DNA of 64,000 nt from Gordionus sp. m RMFG-2023 (GCF_954871325.1 NC_088775.1:13803561-13867560), one strand, 5' to 3'. Numbered from the stretch's first letter, positions 1 to 11,730 are shown. Translations and numbers: made by a program. The notes: a model not told the origin generated them from the sequence alone.

Positions 1-440
1 ATATAATACAATCCTCCAAATTCTCTACTCTAGATGATCATGTGTTTAGCTGTGCCAAACCTGTTTTGAGCACTGCGCTCTTTTCTATCTGATCAATTTG
101 AAAATCAATTGTTGTTAAAAATAAATAAAAATAATAATTACAAAAAAAAGTACCTATTTTATAATATATTATTTTTTGTATAATTTTATTTGTATTATCT
201 AGGTGGAAAAAAATATAATTTATATATTAGTAATTTTTTAAAGTAACTAGTAACTCATTTCTTTTTTTTTTGAATAGCGAGTACTGCGCTCCTTTTTTCA
301 CAAGGTAACGACTAACGATAGCGCGTTCTTTTTTTAAACTTAACAAGTAACGCGTTTCTTCTTTGAAGCAACTTTTAAAGCACTAGATTAAACTGATAAA
401 TTGTTAATTTTTAAGCTAACTCGATTACAAATTTAATATT
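1..440. repeat. Remnant of a TAACG/TAGCG-rich repeat
   Basis: Between about 280 and 400 the motifs GCGAGTACTGCGC, GTAACGACTAACG, AGCGCG and AAGTAACGCG recur. The segment ends with AACTTTTAAAGCACTAG. The same style of repeat (TAACG or TAGCG blocks separated by T/A tracts) recurs near 28.8, 31.9 and 44.35 kb. A related end, TTTTAACAACACTA, closes the element at 49542. It probably derives from a non-autonomous hAT-like family, but no boundaries or TSDs are visible here. No gene is seen. Confidence 0.35.
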
Positions 441-814
441 TAAATAAATATATGATATTTTTAAAATTTAATTTATAATAAAATTTTTTAGAAAATGTGG
501 CGTAAACTGTCAATATTTTTTTTAATCGTCATATATAAACATTAAAGGTCAATCAACGATTGTAAAGTTGTGATTGAACTTAATATAAATACTTTATTAT
601 TAATTATTAATATAGATATGCAATTTTAAAAAGATAATATAGTCATTCGTTTGTTTTTTTTAACTTTTAAATAACTTTTATAATTGAAATTAAATTAATT
701 TATAAAATATTTGAATTTTTATTGTGTTTTATTAAATTAAATAAATTAATAAAATATATTCAAATTTATTTTTGTGTTTTGTAATAAATATAAAATATTT
801 GTTATTTTTTGATA
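441..814. other. AT-rich non-coding stretch
   Basis: Low-complexity A/T sequence without an open frame or recognisable motif on either strand. Confidence 0.5.
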
Positions 815-822
815 ATTAAAAT

Positions 823-1316
823 CAGGGATCTAAACAGTAACGAATATCGGTTAGGTTTAGGTTCAGATAAAAATAACTCATGGTTCCGGTTTGATTATTA
901 AAAAATAATAACAATTCGGTTTTAATCTTTAAAACCCGGTTCAGATCTTATCGCATATAGAGTTATGTAAAAAACGAATATCTAAAAAATAATTTTGAAC
1001 TGCAATTAAAATATTTTAAAGATTTATTCTGTCAAATTATATCTATTAGGAGATAAATTTCAGAGCTGAGAACACTTCCGAACTGTCACTGTCAAATAGT
1101 AATATAGAAAAATATCTAAAGATAAGTAGTGATACTTTTTTTAATAATAACTCATCATTAATCTACCTTAAAAGTATATAAATATCAAAAGATTCAAACC
1201 GGTTCACATGAATATTTAGAGATTCGGGTAGGGTTCAGATGAAAAAAATTTTACGGTTCAGGTTCGGTAATTAATACCGGTTTTACGGTTCAGCTCAATT
1301 TCAGTTTGGATCCCTT
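823..1316. mobile_element. hAT-type MITE with 8-bp TSD
   Basis: Terminal inverted repeats (TIRs) CAGGGATCTAAAC (left) and the complement of GTTTGGATCCCTT (right) bound a 494-bp non-coding unit. The flanks are ATTAAAAT (815-822) and CTTAAAAT (1317-1324), a 7/8 match expected of a hAT 8-bp TSD. The interior repeats CGGTT and GGTTCAGG motifs (GGTTTAGGTTCAG, GGGTTCAG, GGTTCAGGTTCGG). No transposase is encoded. A related start, CAGGGATGTGAACCC, occurs near 37893. Confidence 0.8.
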
Positions 1317-1324
1317 CTTAAAAT

Positions 1325-2811
1325 ACAAATAATAAATACTTTGTATTTTATACAGGTATTCGCGTTAGTGCCTAAACCCGGATTATCTGCTATAAATATT
1401 ATAATTTCTATTTCACTTTCGTAAATAAAACTGCGAAATTATTTTATTTCTATTTCAAAATAAATTATACTATTTTTAAAAATGATATAAAATACAAAAT
1501 TTTATTAAAGAGGGGGGGGGGGGAGATTAAACTTAAGAACTTAATTTTTTCTAATTCGGGTCATAAATTTAATATTTAAATAATAAATTTACTCCCCAGG
1601 GCTGGGTTACAGGTGCTAATCACAGTTTATTAGATGAATGAACCTGAACTCTTATTAGTAAACCACTTCATAAATTAGAGTGTCGAAAAAGAACGTTCAA
1701 TAATTACCTGGCTACATTGAGTTGCTAATACGATTTGGGCCAATTCATACATGATAGGATTTTATTTTATTGGATTCCCAGTAAATTTTTTATAGTTGAT
1801 CGAATATCATCTTCTTTGTAAATTTTGCTTTATTTTTCTATATTACCCTTGGAACTTAGAAACATTTCAATTCATCATATTCTTATCCTTCTTCTGAAGG
1901 GCTAGCTTAGGATTGATTATTAATTACTATAAAAAAAAGTTATAAAAGAAAATAAAAAGAATTTAATATATATGCACTTGTTAGATGGATTAAAAGTTTT
2001 TATTTTTTTAATTTAAAAATAAAAAAAAATTTTAATATATTTTTAGGAAAGTTCCTAGAGAAGGTTCCAGAATACACGTTCCGCTTCCGTTCCATGCAAC
2101 TGATAATAACAATGTAAATATTGAAATTAATATTGGGAAAATACAGAATTATGCACGAAGTAACAAATAAGTTAAAATAGTTGCGATATGGATATTTAAA
2201 GGGCAAAATTCTCTCATTTAAAGTATTTTCTACTTCAATTTAATTTTAAACTATTAAACAAAGTGTATTAATATTAAACAATGAAAATATTATAGTCCTT
2301 CCATTTAATATCAGTAAGTTTAAAAAAAAAATTCTAGATACACATCCAGCAAACTGTTTAACTGTGTATAATCAAAGGTGCTGCTACCTATATAAATACC
2401 AGCAAGAAGAGTTTTTTTTTTGATTGACCGTTAATTTTAAAAAATGTGTTGCTGTTAGGAGAGATTTTCGTTTCAACCATTATACACTAATTTGCCTTCT
2501 ACGTTTGTTGATAATGACATTTCCCGCAATCGAAAAGAATCAACAACGATTCCGCAGAACAGAAAACGTCTGTAATAATGTTTGAAATAGAAAAATTTCA
2601 CCAAACATATAAGGTTTTGAGTAAAATAATAGCAAAAATCAAAGAACAATTATTAAAATAAAAATTATGAATATTTTATTAAAATTAAAGGTTTTATAAT
2701 TAATAAAATTTATGAATTTCCTAATGATAATAAAAACATTTCAGAAGGGGTAAAATAAACTAAAATATGACCGTTTTATAGTTAAAGTATTTCATCATTC
2801 ATTCAGAAAAT
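1325..2811. other. Non-coding stretch
   Basis: AT-rich with no supportable gene. It contains a G run near 1512-1523, and a short open frame on the minus strand at 2000-2206 that looks like chance low-complexity sequence. Confidence 0.5.
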
Positions 2812-3238
2812 TTATAATATATATGTAGTATTGGGATATGGAATCATGTGGGATTCGGAATCTCAGCATGGGGATTCGAAATCTTGAATCCCCACGTTTT
2901 ATTCGGAAACTTTTTTTAAATATTTTTTTTAAATAAACCCATGGGGATTCGGAATATATTTTTTTAAAACAATTATATAATATTTTTTTTCTTCCTTTTT
3001 TGCCGCCTGGCTGGCACCAGAAAATTATATTTTTTAGGGATATTTTGTTATAATAAATAAATTATATAAATTATCAAAAAGGATAAGAGAATGTTTATAA
3101 AAGTAAATAGTATAAAATTACGGCATATAATGAATGAAAAGGAATAAGATTAAAAGACATTTTTTTGTAAATTTATATAAAATCATAAATATTTTCACAT
3201 GAATATATATTTTAAAAAAAATTCGAATTAAAGAAAAA

Positions 3239-3354
3239 TTATATATTGCCACAGTTATTCAATGCAATATGGCATTTCGTTGAACATTTGATATTCTTGA
3301 AACATTCGCACCTTTTATTCATGCAAACCATTTTGCAATTGCATAACGATGTTT
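3239..3354 (-). pseudogene. C-terminal Cys-rich tail of a transposon-linked protein
   Basis: Read on the minus strand the arm encodes TSLCNCK, then CMNKRCECFKN, KCSTKCH and NNC, followed by a stop. The spacing is C-x-C-x3-C-x4-C-x-C-x4-5-C-x3-C-H-x5-6-C. Cys-rich tails of this kind are known at the C-terminus of integrase-like, transposon-derived proteins of the KRBA2-like type; that assignment is from family knowledge and uncertain. Upstream the frame continues as SPNVTKYGKT, preceded by an AG acceptor-like site. A second copy in the opposite arm (plus, about 4797-4915) keeps the first five cysteines but is broken by stops. Confidence 0.5.
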
Positions 3355-4318
3355 TCCCATATTTTGTGACATTCGGGGAAACTCCTAAATATTTTTAGCA
3401 ATTTAGATAAAAAATTAAAATACTTTATGTACATGAATTAATTTGAGGAAAAATAGCTTAAATGACCTATGATTGATATATCTTTGTTGGGAACTTCAAA
3501 ATAATTTAATTTTATATAAACTAGAGGCAATAAATGGTGCTGAAATTCTTCCAGCACACCCTACCCATATTTTATTTTGTTCAATTTTTAAAACTTTCAC
3601 TTCTAAATTTTTAGGACAGACATTTATTCTATCTGTCCTACGGATAGGTAATAACAAGTGATGACCTAAGATAAAACTATTTTGTCCAGTTATTTGGGAA
3701 TAAATTATATTTTGACGTCCACGATCATTTAAAAATAAAAGAAGGAGCCCTTTTTAAAATATTAGAAATACTATTCCCAATAGCACAAATATTTATCCAT
3801 GTAATTTTATGGCCAACATTTTTTGGACAAGGACTATTAGTAATATTATGGACAATTCGAAAGCGCGAATCTTTGATTGACCTTTGCTATTTTAGTAGCA
3901 ATGTATATAGCTTTCACATAATTTTCCTCATTGGTAAACAATAATTAAAGTGACAGAATATTAAAAATATTATCTACATTTCCTTCCGTATATTTTGAAT
4001 AGATTTATATTTGGGTGTTTTTAAAATGGTTTAATATAAATTATATTCTGTAACTTTTTTGGGTAAAATAATTTAAGGCATTAAAAAAAATTTAAACTAA
4101 TATTAAATAAAATAATTGTATTAATATAAATTTTCAAAATGTAATAATCTAGATATTCTATGAAAAAAATCTCGCCCAATAAGATTCTTAATTCATATTA
4201 AAAATAAATTTTCATTCCAAAATGTAATAATTTAGAAATGTTATGAAAAAAATCTCGCCCTATACAATTACTAATTTATATTAAAATTAAATTTATTGAT
4301 AATTCATATCACTTATTT

Positions 4319-4506
4319 CAGAGACCTACAGCTCCGGCCCTACACCTGTCCGGGTATACACGGGTCATGTCGTATTTTAATAAATATAAATACCCAGGCT
4401 GGGCCATATATTTTAAAACCAAATATTTTAAATCGCCATTAAAAATAAATATAATATTAAAAAAATCCGGGCCGGGCCATGCAAATGGTACCTCTGCAGG
4501 TCTCTG
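4319..4506. mobile_element. 188-bp GC-ended hAT MITE
   Basis: TIRs CAGAGACCTACAG and CTGCAGGTCTCTG with TSDs ACTTATTT (4311-4318) and AGTTATTT (4507-4514), 7/8. Its ends carry GC-rich GGCCC, CCGGGCCGGGCC and GGCTGGGCC blocks against an AT-rich middle. It sits in the centre of fold-back element B, so it is younger. The right end shares CTGCAGAGGTACCATTTGCA (complement strand) with the element at 10011-10330. Confidence 0.85.
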
Positions 4507-5149
4507 AGTTATTTTATTCCTAAAAATTTAGAAGGGAAAGTATTAAAAATTGAACAAAATATGGGTAGGAACGTGTGCTTGAAGAATTTCAGCACCATTT
4601 ATTGCCTCTAGTCTATATAAAACTATAAAATTAAATGATTTTGAAGTTCTCAACAATGATATATCAATCATAGGTAATTTAAGCTATTTTTATAGTAACC
4701 CTAACCAGATATACTCCTCAAATTAATTCATGCACATAAAATATATTAATTATTTATAACTGCTAAAAATATTTAGGAACTTCCGGTCACAAACTTTGGG
4801 ACATCGTTATGCAATTGCAAAATGGGTTGCATGAATATAAGGTGTTTGTGTTTCAAGAACAACCTTAAATTTTAACGAAAGTTCGTATAGCATTGAAGAA
4901 TTGTTGCAATAAATTATTTTTTTTAAATTCGGATTTTTTTAAAATATATATTCATGTGAAAATATTTTATATTTTATATAAATTTACAAAAACAAAAATA
5001 TTTAACCTTATTTTTCATTCATTAAAATTCTATTGATTTTTATTAAAATTTATATACAAATATGATAAAATATTATTATTTAAAAATTAACATGGATGGT
5101 ATAATATAAAGTATATGCTAAAATATAAAAATAAATCAGGTGGCGAGGT

Positions 5150-6310
5150 CGGGCCAAGATGTTTTGAATATTCGATAGTTAGATTTGATTAAAAAGATGG
5201 CTATTTTCTGCTTGAGTTTATAAAATGGAGATATTATTTTGAAGGATCTAATGCCGCTTGTCCAAAAGAGCAGGTTGATGTAGCTGATATGGGAACAAAG
5301 TGGTTGTCACACATTAAGTCCGAGTATTTTTGATTTTTTTAGAGATTCAGCTCTATTAAGGGGATCATCAGATTATTAGATGGGTCCATGGGATCAATGC
5401 AGGTAAAATCCCACATTGAAGGCTTTCCCATTAAAAAATGTACGATTGTTATGCCGTCAGAGCGTTTTTTATCTAAAAAATATGTCGGTTCTAAAATATA
5501 GGGAAAATTGGCTTTATTTTAAAAAAAAAGAAGCTATTATTGTATTCATTTTATCATGTCGGCTGATTTTTGATATAAATTTACAATGGAGAGCGTGTCT
5601 CCCATATGCGTCTGCCTATTGATTGCATTTAATGCAAATATAATGGTTTAGGAAAGGTACGCCCAAGCGTAAATTGATTGCATAACGAAAAGCGTCGTTA
5701 TCTATTAGCTGGGATATGAATCTAATCATTCATAGCCAGAGTTGTTGAAATTAAGTGATCTTAGGAGGGATTTATATAGGTGATCATGGCTCAAGTTGAG
5801 GTAAGCTAAGGAACGAGATACCAATCCTTGATCCCAATCTTTTTGTTTCGTTGAATCTGGTGGGGCTGTGTTTGGTAAGACATTAATATTCCAACAACGT
5901 AAGGCTTCATCAATGGTAATAATTTGCAAGATAATATTTTTTACTGATATGGTTGATGAGATGAAGGAAACAAGGGCTATACTTAATGCCGATCTTAGGC
6001 CTAGTCCTCCGGATTTGCAAGGGAGAGTTGCTTGAAGCCATGAGGTAGAATCGAGTTTGATGTTTAATAACTCTCTCATCATTTGTAGTATCTTTTGTTC
6101 GTATTCTTTTTAAAGAATTTCAAAAGAGAAGTCACCAGAAGTTTTTAAACAATACTAGATTTGTGGTATTAAAAGGGTGTTTTTGAGAATGTAATATGCT
6201 TGATGGATGGGTAATTTTTCTAAGATCGGTAGTTTGGGGAATAGTGATTGAAGGTGATTATTTAAAAAATTAAAAACTCCCTCTGCACCTCTCAATGAAT
6301 TTTATACAAT
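5150..6310 (-). pseudogene. Decayed reverse-transcriptase-type retroelement gene, C-terminal part
   Basis: The minus strand carries a 118-residue open segment (6082-5726) with QATLPCKSGGLGLRSA followed by a FISS motif. This matches the conserved QASLPV..GGLGIRSA..LAPSAFLAS stretch of a widespread invertebrate reverse-transcriptase-type protein. Upstream (to about 6310) the frame reads LPIHQAYYILKNTLLIPQ, also typical. Downstream (5725-5150), through stops and frameshifts, CHNHFVPISATSTCSFGQAA resembles the FVP.A.ET.G..G..A terminus. The catalytic reverse-transcriptase core is not seen. The gene is non-functional and lies inside element A. Confidence 0.6.
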
Positions 6311-6558
6311 TTCTTTTTTTTTAATTTTCTTTTTAAATTTCTTATTTTGGCCTTTTAATTATATGGTGCCAGTTAGACGGCAAAAAAGGGATGAAAATTA
6401 TAATATTTTTTTTTCATGGGGATTCGGAATATTTTTAAAATATTTTTTATTTAAAAAAAAAGTTTCCGAATAAAACGTGGGGATTCAAGATATCGAATCC
6501 CCACGTTGGGATTCCGAATCCCACATGATTCCATATCCCAATGCGACATATATAATAA

Positions 6559-8055
6559 ATAAACAAGTATTCAACAAAACGTGGTATTATAATCGTTGCA
6601 TTTAAAAATTTTTAATCATATTTTCTTTATTCATTTTAAATAATTTATAAATATGATATTTTTTAAAAATTCAAATTTATTAGAGAATATTCTGCCGACT
6701 TATGATAGTTTATAAGAAAGTGAATAAAAATCAAATTAGATATTTATATGAGAGAGATATTTTTTTTTTAAAGAAATAAAATATGTATGCATACATGATA
6801 AATGAATCAATTGAAATAAAAATAAAGGGTACACTTGTTTTTGATCATGCATGTGTATTGGAAAAAAGGAGGTATAAAAATTATTATGTTAAAGAAAAAT
6901 ATTTTTAAAAAAATATACACGATAAAGATGAGACTAAACGGGGCGGACAAGCATTAATACTTTCCCAAAAAAAAGAAATATCCTTCCTTTCTCTATTTAT
7001 TTTGCCCTTTCTTTCTTTTTTTTTCCTGATAAAATATTTTCCAATAAATTTTGAATAAATAAATTTGAAAAATATGTTAAAGGAATAAAACAAAATAATT
7101 TCCTAGGCACCGGTCTGTTAATTTAGATATTTTTTTATAACCTGTCCACACATCCGTTATTTATTATCCTACCCGCCTATCCATGTCAAATGGACGGGTT
7201 GGCGTGGGCGAGATATGGGCGATAAACCCTTCCCATTGCAGACCTATAATTGGTCTATGGTATTGGCAAAAAATAAAAGCATTTACCTCTATCTATGCCT
7301 CAGATTAGAGGTTAAAGGCTAGCAAATTGTTTAAAAAAATTTCCCCTATGGTTTTTAAAGTTATTTCACCCGCTTGCTGATTCGTTAAAAAAATTTTATA
7401 GCCCGCCCACCAATTGTTTAAAATTTATTTGACTTGTTGATTTGTTTAAAATAGATTTTTAATAAATATAAGCGTGTTATGTTTATTTTTCCATATCTTG
7501 AATTCACTCTCCCCACCCCCACCCATCCGTCCTATTTTTAACTCACCTGCCTGCCCTAATATTGGTGGCTTAAACATTCCAGTTGCAAACATTCAGCCGA
7601 AACTCTTGGTATCAGTTTATCTCTGATCTTTAAAATCTTACTTTTCTTTAGTCCAATATTTTTCTTTAATTTTTTTTGCATAAGTCTAAAATAAGAGTTT
7701 AATGACGACTTGGATATTTGAGTAAATGACTGATTCTGATCAATGTTTTCTTTAAACTTTTTAAAAAAATACCCGAAATAAAGGTCCACCTTCCCTTCTT
7801 CGAGTTAGTTCGTGAAGTTAATCTCATCTATAAAATGTTGGGATGGCGAACTGTTTATTAGGTGGCCAATATTTTCTCGAAATAAAACACAAATAGGGAG
7901 ATACACATAGAAATATTTTTGCTATTTTTATTGGGAATTTGTAAATTCAAACAAAAATATGAACATTCAAGATAATATTATAATATAATACGTTTAATTT
8001 TTAATTTTAACTGAATAAGCCAAGTTTTGGATTATTTTTATATGCCATTAGCAGT
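6559..8055. other. Non-coding stretch with GC-rich repeat debris
   Basis: No gene is recognised. 7100-7560 holds pyrimidine- and GC-rich fragments (CGCCTATCC, ACGGGTTGGCGTGGGCG, CCCATTGCAGACCTA) that resemble the ends of hAT MITEs elsewhere in the window, but no complete pair of ends can be drawn. A 77-codon minus-strand frame at 7556-7789 is lysine-rich and unmatched. Confidence 0.45.
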
Positions 8056-8059
8056 AAGT

Positions 8060-8420
8060 TTTCTTTTCTTCATCTATCATTGATTCTTTAGTTCTCGATA
8101 AAACCTTGAGTGTAGAGAATGAGGCCTCAAAAAAATTTGCTGATAACCCAATAGTGCATCTGCATAGCCATAATATTTTCAAAATGTATATTTCTTTCAA
8201 CCAATTCAACGCTAATAATCCTATCACTTTGCGATTTTTATTTCATGAAGTACTTCAATATTAAAGTTTAATAAAGGAGGATTTTAGGGCCATTCTATCT
8301 GCGACAAAATAATTTGGGTCAATGTGTTAAAATCAGATACAAAGTTGTAATAACGGCCATTATATTTTCCCAAAAATTCTTCAATAAAGTAATTAACCAT
8401 TTTATGGTAATTTCCTTTTA
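8060..8420 (-). pseudogene. hAT transposase C-terminal fragment
   Basis: On the minus strand the segment reads KMVNYFIEEFLGKYNGRYYN early and, after stops and frame changes, EASFSTLKVLSRTKE near 8130-8060. The latter corresponds to the ERSFS.LK.IK..LRS part of the hAT C-terminal dimerisation domain. It is heavily decayed and no ends are visible. Confidence 0.5.
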
Positions 8421-9154
8421 AATAACTCCATAATCAAATTTTAATATCAATTAAAAAATCAAGAAGATTTTTGAGCGTTTTTCGAACCCTTGAGTTTTTT
8501 GGGGACCGGATTAAATTTTGATGTAAGATTCTCTGTCTTATTTTTTATACAGTCCACTTAATTTTTGCTTTATTTTTTAATATATTAATCGTAGTTCAAC
8601 ACAATTTTCAACAGCCGAGCTTGAAAAAAAAATCACTGAACCGCGTTAAGAATTTTATTAAAAAGTAAAATAATACTTCACCAATAGCAATTCTCATAAA
8701 TAGTACGAGATGTTTCCAAATGACCAGTACAACTCTGTCCTGAGGTAAGTTAAGCGAATGGTCTGTATATTTAAAAGATAGGTTAAAACGCCTAAAAAAT
8801 TACGATTCATTGGAATTGAGAAAATAAATTACAGGGATATTATAAATCAATTATTAACAAGATACAGGCGCGTACGCAGCGGAGGGGGGGGGGGCAGGGG
8901 GGCAAATCCCTCCCCCTCCAAAGCCAAAAAATGCAGATGCCGGATTATATTTTTCAAAAATTATTTATATTTGTTAATATTTATTCCTATCTCATATATA
9001 TATTTAATTACATTTATTTATTACATTCATCTACTAAGTTATTTTATCAATTAATTTCGATTTCAAGTTTTCCTTGCCGTAATTTACCTATTAATTTCAA
9101 ATTTTAGTGGCGTATTATTTATCTAAATTTTTAGTCAAATAATAATTATCTCTG

Positions 9155-9835
9155 AAACTTCTTGTCCAACAGGGAGAAAGAAATTCAAGCTTATCCAACG
9201 AGATCGAGTCTCAGCCATTAAGCAGTACAGCTTTTATGGAGTTAGAAGAGCCGATTTTAATGCTATTACTGAAATGTCACAATGAATTGAAATAAATATT
9301 TCCTCAGAAGCAAGAAAATTATTGGATTTAATCTTATTCCAAATTTTTTTTTCTCATTAGAATGTATTGTTTAATTATACAACTATTTTATATAATACTT
9401 TTCAAAAATATGACATTGATTTGATTAAGAAGATGAGAATAGCGGAGAACATCTTATTAGAACTCAAGGAAATTAGAGCTAATGTTGATGAATAATTTCG
9501 TATTTTATATGTTATTGTTGAGTCAAAAGCAGAGTTATACGTGTTTAATATTTGTCCCCCTCGACTTACAGCAAGCAAGCTCATCGTCAAAACATTAATA
9601 TAGGATCAGTAGAAGAGTATTATAAAACAAATGTCCCCTCTCTTAGATACATTTATAACCCAAATAAATGAATGGTTTTTAATTCATCATGCAGCACTTA
9701 CAAATCCGCAGATATTACTTCCACAAAAGCCTTTCCAACCTTTTTCAGATGGTGATGGAAAAAAAAAATATTTGACAGATTTTTATCATGAAGATGTTAA
9801 AATATCTTATGATGCCTTATTAGCTGAATAACTAT
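9155..9835 (+). pseudogene. Decayed hAT transposase (family 1)
   Basis: Fragments in changing frames align with the copy at 58.05-58.99 kb: a CPT..R segment near 9160, SFYGVRRADFNAI near 9225, an ASSILLEL-like helix near 9430 and, at 9631-9831, PLLDTFITQIN with HHAALTNPQILLP and PFQPFSDGDGKKKYL. These match the central part of hAT transposases of the ZMYM1 / 52-kDa-repressor-like type. The catalytic core and the C-terminal dimerisation block are missing, apparently lost before or around the MITE insertion. Non-functional. Confidence 0.7.
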
Positions 9836-10010
9836 GATTAAAAAATTAACTATGGTTGATACAGTCCCAAAAAATGCTATGGATGTTTTGCCTTACTTCA
9901 AACAATTATAGATTATATTCCCTATGTATTAAAATGGTTATATATATATATTAGCAACTCTTCCCATTAGTTAACTAATGAGAAAACATTCTCTTTTTTA
10001 AGAAGAATAA

Positions 10011-10330
10011 CAGAGCTCTGCAGAGGTACCATTTGCAGGGCACGGCCCAGATTTAAAAAAAAAAAATTTTTTTCGGCTTGGGTTTTTTTTTTAAAAATTT
10101 TTAGGCCTGGCTCGGCTTTTTTGAAAATAAAATTTTCAGGCCTGGCCCGAATTTTTTAAAAATAAACTATATTTATTTTTGATTTTTATAGCAAATAATG
10201 GCGATTTCAAATATTTGTTTTAAAATACAGCTAAGGGTGTTTTTTAAAAAGAATTTCGGGCCTGACCCGGGTATGTTTAAATAAAATTAAAATACGGTCC
10301 GGGCTCTGGGTCTAGGCCTGCAAGTCTCTG
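10011..10330. mobile_element. GC-ended hAT MITE nested in hAT copy 1
   Basis: The left end CAGAGCTCTGCAGAGGTACC and the complement of TGCAAGTCTCTG define about 320 bp with GGCCTGGC, GGCCCGG and CCCGGGT blocks. The flanking 8-mers AAGAATAA and AAAAACAT match at only 5/8, so the TSD is eroded or the ends are slightly misplaced. It shares the 20-mer CTGCAGAGGTACCATTTGCA with the MITE at 4319-4506, hence the same family. Confidence 0.65.
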
Positions 10331-10807
10331 AAAAACATACCTATGAAATACAACTTCTGAAAGTAGATTGAATGATTTGGATCTTCTGAATATTCATAGG
10401 CATTTAACGCCAAGCAAGGATAGATATTTGAAAAATTAGCTCAAAACATACAAAATACAATTATTCCTAAGAAACTTTTTGTGTATTAATTTATATTTCC
10501 AACATTAAAATTTTTTATAATTTAAATATTTTAAAGGCTCAAAAAATTGAATTTTCAATTTTGGGTCATTTAAGTGATTCATATCATGGTTATATTCACT
10601 TTATATTTTATAATTCACATTTATTTTATAGTTTTTCAATGCCGGTTTATATATATAATTTTTTTGTAATTCACATTAATTTAAAATTGTGTATTAGAAA
10701 AGTTATTAGTCCTAATAAATTTATGCTTAATATTTTTAATTAACAATAATATTTGCTAAAAAATCTCCCCCCCTTCCAGACCAACTGCGTACGCGCCTGA
10801 CAAGATG

Positions 10808-11640
10808 CAACTTGGGATTGAAGCAATGTCTTATAGTAGGACACTTTTTTATATTAAAAACATTCTGGAGCAAAGTCTGTACTCCAGCATTTCGACCAGA
10901 CATGACATTTTCACCTTCATACACTGACATTTTAATAAATTAATTTTATAATCATTAAATCGATTTAAAATATAAATTGTAAAGCTTTCAGTAGAAAAAT
11001 TTTTTGAATAAATTATTCCTATTAAATTTTTTATAATTAAACTCAAATTTTTGCAGCCAAAAAAAAAAAGAAAAAGGTATATAGCTATTATTTGTTTGAG
11101 AATAAATACTAAATTTTTTACCTTTTGGTAGGTGTATAAAAACAGTGCAATAAAAAGTCCTGAAGAATAAATTAAATTTTCAACGCAGCATCGGCTATTG
11201 TAGTGGAACCAGACCCAAGAATATGAAAAGGAAGCTCTTGTATGCTGAGAAATTGTAGCAAATCCAATATCGATTGCACTCAACTGGTTGGTCAAAATTG
11301 CCGATACTTATGTATCTCTCTTTATATAAAGCCATATTGCCTTTGAATTTAAATGATCTTTAGAGGGTTCATGCTTTAATAGTCCTTTATTTGAAGCTAG
11401 GGTGTTTTTCTCAATTGTTAAATCTTTTTTTTCGTGAATTCATCACTGGGATTACCTGAACCGAATATTTCCTACAAATAAAAAAGAGGCAGCGACAGCT
11501 TCAATATCGTATTCCAAGTCTCGACCTCTATACCAAGTCTTCTGAAAGGATCTTTGCTTGCCAATGATCCTTTTTCTAGTTTGATTTTTCTTGATATAGC
11601 TTGATCAAGGTTATCTAGAATTTAAATGGAACTTGAATCA
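10808..11640 (-). pseudogene. Unrecognised decayed open frames
   Basis: On the minus strand, from about 11640 downwards, a frame reads KLEKGSLASKDPFRRLGIEV, then KLSLPLFYL, a stop, EIFGSGNPSDEF and, after frame changes, HEPSKDHLNSKAIWLYI near 11350. Further down are LPFHILGSGSTTIADAAL (about 11240-11190, one frame) and MSVYEGENVMSGRNAGV (about 10930). The residue composition looks like real protein rather than chance AT-rich sequence, and single changes (TAG for CAG) would lengthen the frames. I do not recognise the family. It could be a broken host gene or an unfamiliar element. The hAT at 8865-10799 is inserted at its downstream end. Confidence 0.35.
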
Positions 11641-11730
11641 TTTGAGGACTTTTTTTGACGCTGAACTTACATATTCAATAAGAATTTTAGAAGAATCATC
11701 ATGGGAACGAGTGGATTCGCCAACACTAGA

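Larger units (their letters stand above)
3126..5028. mobile_element. Fold-back element with ~500-bp arms (element B)
   Basis: Sequence 3126-3640 reappears inverted at 4510-5028. Paired landmarks are AATGAATGAAAAGGAATAAG against its complement near 5000-5020, ATATATTCATGTGAAAATAT, GGGACATCGTTATGCAATTG, TGGTGCTGAAATTCTTC and AAAAATTTAGAAG. The arms diverge by point changes and small indels, so the copy is old. The central 0.87 kb contains two direct copies of AATGTAATAATYTAGA...ATGAAAAAAATCTCGCCC (about 4137-4260). Both arms carry the same protein-coding tail described separately. Its superfamily is not assigned. Confidence 0.7.
2812..6558. mobile_element. 3.7-kb element with ~200-bp terminal inverted repeats (element A)
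   Basis: The left arm (about 2812-3040) and right arm (about 6350-6558) are inverted copies. Both contain TTGGGATATGGAATCATGTG, several GGGATTCGGAAT blocks, TTTCCGAATAAAACG and a GGTGCCAG...GCGGCAAAAAA segment. Sequence homology stops outside the arms. Inside are a fold-back element, a small hAT MITE and a decayed reverse-transcriptase gene, so it is either a DNA transposon that captured or received other elements, or a composite. No transposase of its own is recognised and no clear TSD is visible. Confidence 0.7.
8865..10799 (+). mobile_element. hAT element, family 1, copy 1
   Basis: Near-perfect TIRs CAGGCGCGTACGCAG (8865) and CTGCGTACGCGCCTG (ending 10799). TSDs are ACAAGATA (8857-8864) and ACAAGATG (10800-10807), 7/8. 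The left end continues into G runs (GGAGGGGGGGGGGGGC) and the right end into C runs. The interior has a decayed transposase on the plus strand and a younger MITE at 10011-10330. A second copy with the same ends, opposite coding orientation and a perfect TSD lies at 57508-59874. Confidence 0.9.
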
